Assembly (NCBI RefSeq): GCF_023898315.1
Contig: NC_064619.1
Coordinates: 346,900,650-346,964,649 of the forward strand
Direction: 5' to 3'
Length of the DNA: 64,000 nucleotides
Source of the DNA: Schistocerca nitens
Lineage: Eukaryota; Arthropoda; Insecta; Orthoptera; Acrididae
The notes beneath the pieces were generated by a model. That model was not told where the DNA came from and searched no databases. It saw nothing but the letters and a program-made list of their open reading frames with translations. A program made the translations under genes and the position numbers. Each line of letters begins with the position of its first letter. Within the stretch, counting starts at the first letter, position 1. Below, piece after piece: positions 57,315 to 64,000 of this stretch.

Positions 57315-58190
57315 AAGGGTAAAGGCACCACAGGGACTATTCTGACGTTGCGGATGATCTGGTAAGCTAGACTGAAGAAAAATTCTCACTTTCACAGGAT
57401 TTGTCGACCTGGAAAATGCGTTCGACAATGTAAAACGGCGCAAGGTGATCGAAATTCTGAGAAAAACTGGGGTCTGCTGTAGCGAATAACGGGTAATATG
57501 AAATAATGAATAATGACATTGGAAAACCAAGAAGTGAGTGCTCGCATTAAAAAGGGTGTAATACGAGGACGTAACCTTTCGCCCCTACTATTCACTCTAT
57601 GCATCGAAGAAGCAATGACAGAAATAAAACAAGGTTCAAGAGTGGGACTAAATATTAAGGTGAAAGGATATCAGTGTTGAAATTCGCTGATAATATTGCT
57701 ATCCTCAGTGAAAGTGAGGAAGAATTACCAAATGTAGTGAATGGAACGCCGGCCGCTGTGACCGAGCGGTTCTAGGCGCTTCAGCCTGGAGCCGCGCTGC
57801 TGCTACGGTCGCCGGTTCGAATCCTGCCTCGGGCATGGATGTGTGTGATGTCCTTAGGTTAGTTAGATTTAAGTAGTTCTAAGTCTAGGTGACTGATGAC
57901 CTGAGATGTTAAGTCCCATAGTGCTTAGAGCCATTTGAACCTTTTTTTGTGAATGGAACGAATAGTCTAACAAGCAGAGGATGTGGACTGAGAGTAAATC
58001 AAAGAAAGACGGAAGTAATGAGAAGTCGTAGAGATGGGAACAGTGATAAGCTTCACATCTGAATTGATGATTACAAAGTAGACGAAGTGCAGTTATTCTA
58101 TTACTTAGGCAGCAATAACCCATGACGGACGGAACAAGAAGGACATTACAAGCATTGGCAAGAAGGGCATTCCTGGCCAAGAGATAGTTG
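57315..58190 (+). mobile_element. LINE reverse-transcriptase remnant with nested SINE, plus strand
   Basis: The plus strand gives TGTILTLRMIW (57332), then GFVDLENAFDNVKRRKVIEILRKTGV, RGRNLSPLLFTLCIEEAMTEIK, FADNIAILSESEEEL and, after the SINE, GCGLRVNQRKTEVMRSRR and LFYYLGSNNP. FADD is FADN, so it is a dead copy. A family A SINE is inserted at 57749-57948. Confidence 0.8.
57749..57948 (+). mobile_element. SINE family A, plus strand
   Basis: GCCGGCCGCTGTGACCGAGC head, B box GGTTCGAATCC, full tail. Flanked by GTGAATGGAACG at 57737-57748 and 57949-57960, a perfect 12-base duplication. Confidence 0.96.
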
Positions 58191-59404
58191 TAATGGGAGA
58201 GTTGTCTTTGACGGTCAACATTGCGGGTAAGGCACGTGACGCTCTGGACTGTGCTTGTTCAGTACGGACAAGGCATCAGTGCAGGTTATTTACGAGTAGT
58301 GCATACTTCGTATTTGCATTCAGGGGCCGAAGTCGACGTGCAATGAAAGACGTAACAGAGTTCCAAAAACGGCAGATTGTGGGGGCCCGATTAGCTGGAG
58401 CATCAGTAACCAAGACAGTCAACTTAGTGAATGTTTCACGAGCAACTGTTTCAACAGTCATGACAGTCCACACAAAGATGGTAAGACATTATCGAGTAAA
58501 CGTAATAACGAGCGCAAATAAAAACTAAATGACAGAGATCATCGTACGCTAACACGAATCGTGTCAAAACAACACAAAACTATGGCGACTAAAGTGACTG
58601 CACAGCTCAATAGCCAACTTCGAGACCCCGTGTCTATCGACACTGTCCGCCGATAACTCCATAAAGCGAATATTTATGGACGAGCTGCTACCGAAACCAT
58701 TTGTGATTTCAGCCAACGCAAAGAAGCGTAAAACATGGTGTCAGGAGCACAAATCCTGTACGGCTGATCAATGTAAACACGTCATATAGTCCGACGAGTC
58801 AACGTTTTCGTTATTTACAACATCGGGTGGGGTTTACGTCTGGAGAACACTAAAAGAAGCCTACAATGCTGATTGCTTGATTCCAACGGTTAAGCATTGA
58901 GGTGGCAGTGTGATGGTGTGGGCAGCCGTATCACGGTATTCTGCTGGTCCCATCAGTACTCTCAATGGCTATGTTACAGCCAATGATTGTGTTAACATTT
59001 TAGGTGATCAGGTGCACCCCGTGACTCAAATATTGTTCCCCAACAATGACGCCAGGACAATAATGCACCCATTCACACAGTCATAACAGTAAAATCGTGG
59101 TATGAGGAGCATGCAACTGAACTGCTGAGTGTTCCCTGGCCAGCATAGTCTACGAACTTGAACACTATAAAACCCTTATGGGCGGTATCGGAGCGCAGAC
59201 ACCGGAACAGAGATCCGCCTCCCTCGTCACTACAGGAGTTAGAAGAGGCTCTGATAGAAAGAGTGGCATAACATTCCACTGGAGACTATGGAATCATTGT
59301 ATGCCAGTATTCCAAGGAGAATCCCAGCCTATTACTGGCAAATGGCGTCCAACCGCTTATTAAAAAACCATTGCCCAGGAAGTACAGGTGTTCACATTAT
59401 TTTG
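58191..59404 (+). mobile_element. Decayed Tc1-like transposon
   Basis: The plus strand starts with an HTH-bearing segment MKDVTEFQKRQIVGARLAGASVTKTVN (58340 on), then, with stops, SDESTFSLFTTSGGVYVW (first Asp, about 58795), GGSVMVWAAVSR, and weak traces of the rest; the second Asp and Glu motifs have degraded past recognition (NNDARTIMHPFT near 59044). The right end GTGTTCACATTATTTTGCC (about 59390) looks like a Tc1-type end. Dead. Confidence 0.75.
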
Positions 59405-60104
59405 CCCATCCCCAACATATACTGTATATGCTTTACTGCACTACCACGCAACCCCTCCATAACATAACAACTGCAATATTCATTGCATACACCTACATGT
59501 CAGAATAATTTAACAGTTCGGTCATTTCTGCAAAGACGTCTAGTAACCCACAATAATCAAGTTTAGAAACATTGTCATGCTGTGTAATGATTACATTTAT
59601 GTCTTATACTTCACTTTTAGATTTTTCGAAACCTTCCTCTATTTTACAAAATATGTCGTGACGCCATTAAATTACATAACTCAGCTGTACCAGTCACACA
59701 CTCGATTGTGAAAGTGTCTTACATTACATATTGTGTTAATATTTACCGCCATTTCGTATAATATAGTGCAATGTCATTAATTTGTAGTTACAAACTGTAT
59801 TATCTCTTAATTTTCCCGCCATTTTATGTAGGATGACTCTGTTGCTGCCGCTGCTGATGGGCCAGTCACTAGTATGACACTACAGGAGTGTGACACAATA
59901 CACCTACTTGGAATAACAGTAAAAGTAACTGTTAGTTATAACAAATACCCACGCGGTGATGCTCTTGAATTCAGAGAGATAGTATCGACAGCGACTGAGC
60001 GTCGTGTGCCAAATAAATTATCAAACGTCAGAGCTGATCCTCCTCCGTACACAAAGCAGCCCGTAACACTGTTTCAGAAACAATAAAAAAAAGCAGGCCA
60101 AATG
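59405..60104. other. AT-rich stretch without clear features
   Basis: No gene. A 70-codon frame at 59874-60086 has no domain; it may belong to the LINE beginning just downstream. Confidence 0.4.
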
Positions 60105-61052
60105 TAAACTAATGCAAAATTCCCAAGAATGGCGATGTTTTACAGAAACTCGAAATTTAGCTCGGACTTCAATGAGAGATACTTGTAATAGTTTACACAA
60201 CAATACTTGGTCTCGAAACCTGGCACAAAATGCAAAGAGATACTGGTCGTATGAAAAATATGCTTACTGCAAGACACAATCAATGATTTCCCTACGCGAC
60301 AGCGATGGAAATACTATCGATGGCAGTTAGTAAACGCAGCCTCTCGTAATTTCCTCACCAAAGAAGATGAAGCAAATATTTCAGAATTATAAACAAGAAC
60401 AACTATCAACATAAGTAACTTAGAAGTAGACATCCTCGTTGTGGCGAAGCAACTTAAATCACTTAGTAAAAGCAAGTCTTTCGGTCGAGACTGTACACTA
60501 GTTACGTTCCTTTCAGAGTATGCCGATGCAATAGCTTCACACTTAACAATCATACACAAACCGATCGCTCGACGAAAGAAACCCATACAAAGGCTGGAAA
60601 GTTGCCCAGGTCACACCAATGTTCAAGAAAGGCAATAGAAGTAATTCACTAAACTACAGGCCTGTATCATTAACATCGATATGCCTCAGGATTTAGGAAC
60701 ATATATTCTGTTCGGACATTAAGAACTACCTCACGACAACGGTATATCAACAAACAGTGAAAATGTATTTAGAAAATAACTTTCTTGTGAACCCCAAGTA
60801 TCTCTTTACTCACACGAAGTGTTGAGTGTTATTGACAAGGGATTTCAAACTGATCCCGTATTTCTAGATTTCCAGAAACCTTTTGACACTGTACCTCACT
60901 AGCGGCTTGTAATCGAAATGCATGCTTATGGAATATCATCTCAGTTACGCGACTGAATTCGTTATTTCTTGTCAAAGAGGCCACAGATCGTACTAACTGA
61001 CCGAAAGCCATCGAGTAAAACAGAAGTGATTTCTGGCGTTCCGCAAAGTAGT

Positions 61053-61248
61053 TGGTTCAAATGGCTCTGAGCACTATGGGACTCAACTGCTGAGGTCATT
61101 AGTCCCCTAGAACTTAGAACTAGTTAAACCTAACTAACCTAAGGACATCACAAACATCCATGCCCGAGGCAGGATTCGAACCTGCGACCGTAGCGGTCTT
61201 GCGGTTCCAGACTGCAGCGCCTTTAACCGCACGGCCACTTCGGCCGGC
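61053..61248 (-). mobile_element. SINE family A, minus strand
   Basis: GCCGGCCGAAGTGGCCGTGC head, B box GGTTCGAATCC, full tail. Flanked by TCCGCAAAGTAGT at 61040-61052 and 61249-61261, a perfect 13-base duplication. Inserted in the LINE. Confidence 0.96.
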
Positions 61249-61415
61249 TCCGCAAAGTAGTGCACAGGGCTTCTGCTGTTCCTTTTCTATATAAACGATT
61301 TAGGAGACAATCTGTGCAGCCGTCTTAAGTCGCAGATGGTGCTGTTGTTTATTGTTAAGTAAAGTCATCAGAAGATCAAAATAAATTGCAAAATGATTTA
61401 GAAAAGATACCTATA

Positions 61416-61610
61416 TGGGCCGGCCGGTGTGGCCGAGCGGTTCTAGGAGCTTCAGTCTGGAACCGCGCGACCGCTACGGTTGGATCGAATCCTGCCTCGG
61501 GCATGGATGTGTGTGATGTCCTTAGGTTAGTTAGGTTTAAGTAGTTGTAAATTCTACGGGGACTGATGACCTCAGATGTTAAGACCCATAATGCTCAAGC
61601 CAGTTGAACC
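61416..61610 (+). mobile_element. SINE family A, plus strand
   Basis: GGGCCGGCCGGTGTGGCCGA head, B box partly lost (GATCGAATCC after a deletion), full tail. Flanked by ATACCTATA at 61407-61415 and 61611-61619. Inserted in the same LINE as the copy at 61053. Confidence 0.95.
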
Positions 61611-62325
61611 ATACCTATACGGTGTAAAAATTGGCATGGGACCATAAATAGTGCAAAGTTAATGTCATCCACATGAGTGCGAAATGGGTCCCTTAAACTT
61701 CACTTACATGACAAATCTATCAAATCTGAAGGCCCTAAATTACGAGCAATTACGAAGAATTAGAAAGAACACAAAGATAATGTTTTGGGGAAAGGGAACC
61801 AAACACTGCGATTTACTGGCAGAACAATTAAATGACTCAACAGGTCTACTAAAGAGACTGCCTACACTACGATTGTCTGTCCTCTTTTGGAGTACTGCTG
61901 CCCAGTGTGGGATCCTATCCACATAGGATTGACGGAATATATCGAGAATGTTCAAAGATGAGCAGCATATTTTGTATTGTCGAGAAAGAGGGGAAGGAGT
62001 GTCACGGACGTGACCCAGTTATTTGGGGTGGACATAATTAAAACAAAGACGTTTCTCGTGGTAGCGTGATTTTCTCACGAAATGTCAATCACCAACTATC
62101 TCCTGCAAATGAGAAAATTTTTTGTTGACGCCGACCTACATAGGAAGAACCGATCATCATAATGAAATAAGGGAAATCAGAGCTCGCACTGAAAGGTGTA
62201 GATGTTCATTCCTTCTGCACACTGTTCGAAATTTGAATAATAGTGAATTCTTGAGAAGGTGGTTCGATGAACCCTCTGCCACGCAAACAAGTGTTATTTG
62301 TAGAGTATCCACGTAGATGTAGATC

Positions 62326-63087
62326 CCAAAGAAACTTGACCCTCTCACTATGAGGCACAGACCTAGATTGACATCACCAACTGAATTTCTCCAGTTAAAG
62401 ATGTGGAGGGGGGAGACTGAACCTTACTGCACTAGGAATGGGAGGGTTGTGTGCGCTAGATGGTCAAGGGGAGGAGGTGGTTATGACCTTGAATGTACTG
62501 CATGCAGTGGCCCCAGGTGTACTGGCAGGATGTCAGATTCCCAAAGGGAGGGGAGAAAGGGGGGTGATGCAACCAATTGCCACAGGAGTTTGCTGACACC
62601 AGAAGTGACATTGAGATAACGTCGTTACCTCGTCCAGTATCCTACTTACTGTACCTATGCTATCCTACTTACTGTACCTATGGACAGTAACAAAGAAATG
62701 TGTCTTCATTTCTTTGCTGCATTCTGTATATCGTCGCTAATGTGAAGATGAACAAAAGTTCATAGCTCTTAAGATATGTGTTTTCGATCCCATGTGTACT
62801 GAGCATGTTGTTCTGAACCATGCTAGCACACTTTACAGTATGGAATAATTTTTCTTAACACACTCTCTACATGAACAGAAACTTTTGTCATCTTGACAAG
62901 TGTGATACCTTACATGATAATCACGGAAATAATGAAATGTTTAAGAAAAGACTGAATTCATGACAGCATATATAATTGTATTTGTGAATTATTCTGACAC
63001 TTCTTAGGAAAACAAGTTCATACCAAAACTGATTATGAAGCATACGACATGTTTTATCATCTAAGTTTAAACATACATTGAAATTAC
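62326..63087. other. Unassigned stretch with a short tandem duplication
   Basis: No gene. A 22-base word (TATCCTACTTACTGTACCTA...) occurs twice in tandem at 62638-62659 and 62661-62682. G-rich at about 62400-62580. Confidence 0.45.
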
Positions 63088-64000
63088 TACAAGGTGATTA
63101 TAATCAAAATTTCCCTATTTATCACGTTATAACATAAAAAATAACTACTGTACGAGTACCAGACTTGGTGGGTTTAATGTCCAGAGTATGAGATGCATGA
63201 TTTGCATGCGTCACAGCGCCACAGTCCAGTTCCAACTATGGCCACCAGGTGCCGTGATCAGTCATCTTGATTCATAGTCTCACACACCTGACCAATCGCA
63301 GAGCACTTGCTGGCGTGTCAACATGAGCTTGGACAAAAGGAGCAGGGCATTATTGACGCAGCACTGTTATCAAAACAACAGTGATGCTGCAGCTGCATGC
63401 ACTTCGAGAATATATCTCAAAAATTGTTCAAATGGCTCTGAGCACTATGGGACTTAACATCTGAGATCGTCAGTCCCCTAGAACTTAGAACTACTTAAAC
63501 CTAACTAGCCTAAGGACATCACACACATCCATGCCCGAGTCAGGAATCGAACCTGCAACCGTAGCAGAGAATATCGCCGTCTGAAATGATTGCGAGAGGG
63601 CTCTCTTTCTCCAGCTGCTGTGCAGCGCATGACGAAGAAGTTCGAATCAACTGGAGAACTGGGCGTCACTCTGGTAAGAGGCCGACGACCGGTAGTACCA
63701 CAGGTGGTTGATAAAATCGCTGTTGCTATGGCAGACAACACTGAACGCAATTCACGATCGTCAGGCTGTGCACGACAGTTGAACGTCCCATTGTCCACAG
63801 TACGGAAAGTGCTTCGCACCATTCTCTAATGGCATCCGTACAAGATCCATATAGTACAGCAGCTTGTACCACAGGACGCACAACGACGTGTTGAGTTCAC
63901 TCTTCACTTTCTCGCAAGAATTGAAGTTGACGAGATCTGGCAGGAAGCTCATTTTTCTCTGACGGATGAGGTGATCATACAGAATTGCCGAGTGTGGGTG
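63088..64000 (+). mobile_element. Tc1/mariner-superfamily transposon, runs off the window
   Basis: A frame starting at ATG 63323 (MSLDKRSRALLTQHC) is split by a SINE at 63414-63566 and resumes EYRRLK, then RKFESTGELGVTLVRGRRP-like (63590-63829), RQLNVPLSTVRKVLRTIL (HTH), and RRVEFTLHFLARIEVDEIW and SLTDEVIIQN near 63890-63980. The catalytic core lies beyond the window. A TGA just after EYRRLK and a stop after RTIL show it is broken. The left end near 63088 (AAGGTGATTATAATC) is a guess. Confidence 0.72.
63414..63566 (-). mobile_element. SINE family A, head-truncated, minus strand
   Basis: Tail plus B-box side of the head (GGTTCGATTCC); the A-box half is missing. Flanked by GAGAATAT at 63406-63413 and 63567-63574. 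Inserted in the transposase frame of the host element. Confidence 0.92.

Larger units (their letters stand above)
60105..62325 (+). mobile_element. Jockey/CR1-like LINE remnant, copy 2, with two SINEs
   Basis: Broken RT: LKSLSKSKSFGRD (60451), TPMFKKGNRSN (about 60620), NYRPVSLTSI, DFQKPFDTVPH (about 60870), GVPQ...LGFLLF-like block split at 61053 by a SINE, then after it FCCSFSI. After the second SINE (61416-61610) comes the C-terminal LLAEQLNDSTGLLKRLP (61818). Ends in CGTAGATGTAGAT (about 62312-62325), like copy 1. The 5' part (60105-60440) is assigned on weak similarity. Inactive. Confidence 0.75.

Overview
The window is non-coding-dense animal DNA, almost certainly from a large insect genome. 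It contains one convincing host gene and a thick layer of transposable elements. Several interspersed repeats (a Ser/Leu-tRNA-like SINE with a ~115-base tail, a LINE ending in a CAA/GTT triplet repeat, a Tc1-like element ending in a TA-flanked TIR) are ones I associate with Schistocerca-type grasshoppers. That taxonomic call is inference from memory, not a search. There is no bacterial gene organisation, operon, rRNA or true tRNA gene.

Layout. 0.3-7.5 kb: SINEs, two decayed Tc1-like elements (one split by an inverted double tRNA-like insertion) and one structurally intact Tc1-like transposon with an open transposase frame (6031-7452). 7.5-11 kb: an R1-type LINE with its reverse transcriptase largely deleted. 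16.4-19.6 kb: a full-length RTE-type LINE with target duplications, split by a SINE. 20.3-21.7 kb: two foldback elements carrying three hammerhead-ribozyme-like cores, next to a dead Tc1-like element. 22.2-23.6 and 27.3-28.3 kb: 5'-truncated copies of one LINE family. 25.1-25.5 kb: a long hairpin with a microsatellite centre. 28.8-31.7 kb: Tc1 and Jockey/CR1-like remnants. 34.06-35.39 kb: the host gene, an apparently single-exon EcKinase/CHK-like small-molecule kinase in a GC-rich island. 36.6-40.1 kb: featureless. 40.1-44.8 kb: two decayed LINEs. 45.7 kb: an LTR fragment. 48.0-48.4 kb: an unassigned GC-rich island. 49.8-54.7 kb: a full-length LINE holding four later insertions (one mariner and three SINEs of three families). 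56.3-62.3 kb: more LINE, Tc1 and SINE remnants. 63.1-64 kb: a Tc1/mariner-superfamily element that runs off the window.

How the parts relate. The kinase gene is the only likely cellular coding unit. LINEs presumably supplied the machinery that moved the SINEs: several SINEs keep 9-15 base target duplications, and nested insertions give an order of events. The least explained signals are the paired hammerhead-like motifs in foldback repeats, the inverted tRNA-like composite, and the GC-rich island at 48 kb.
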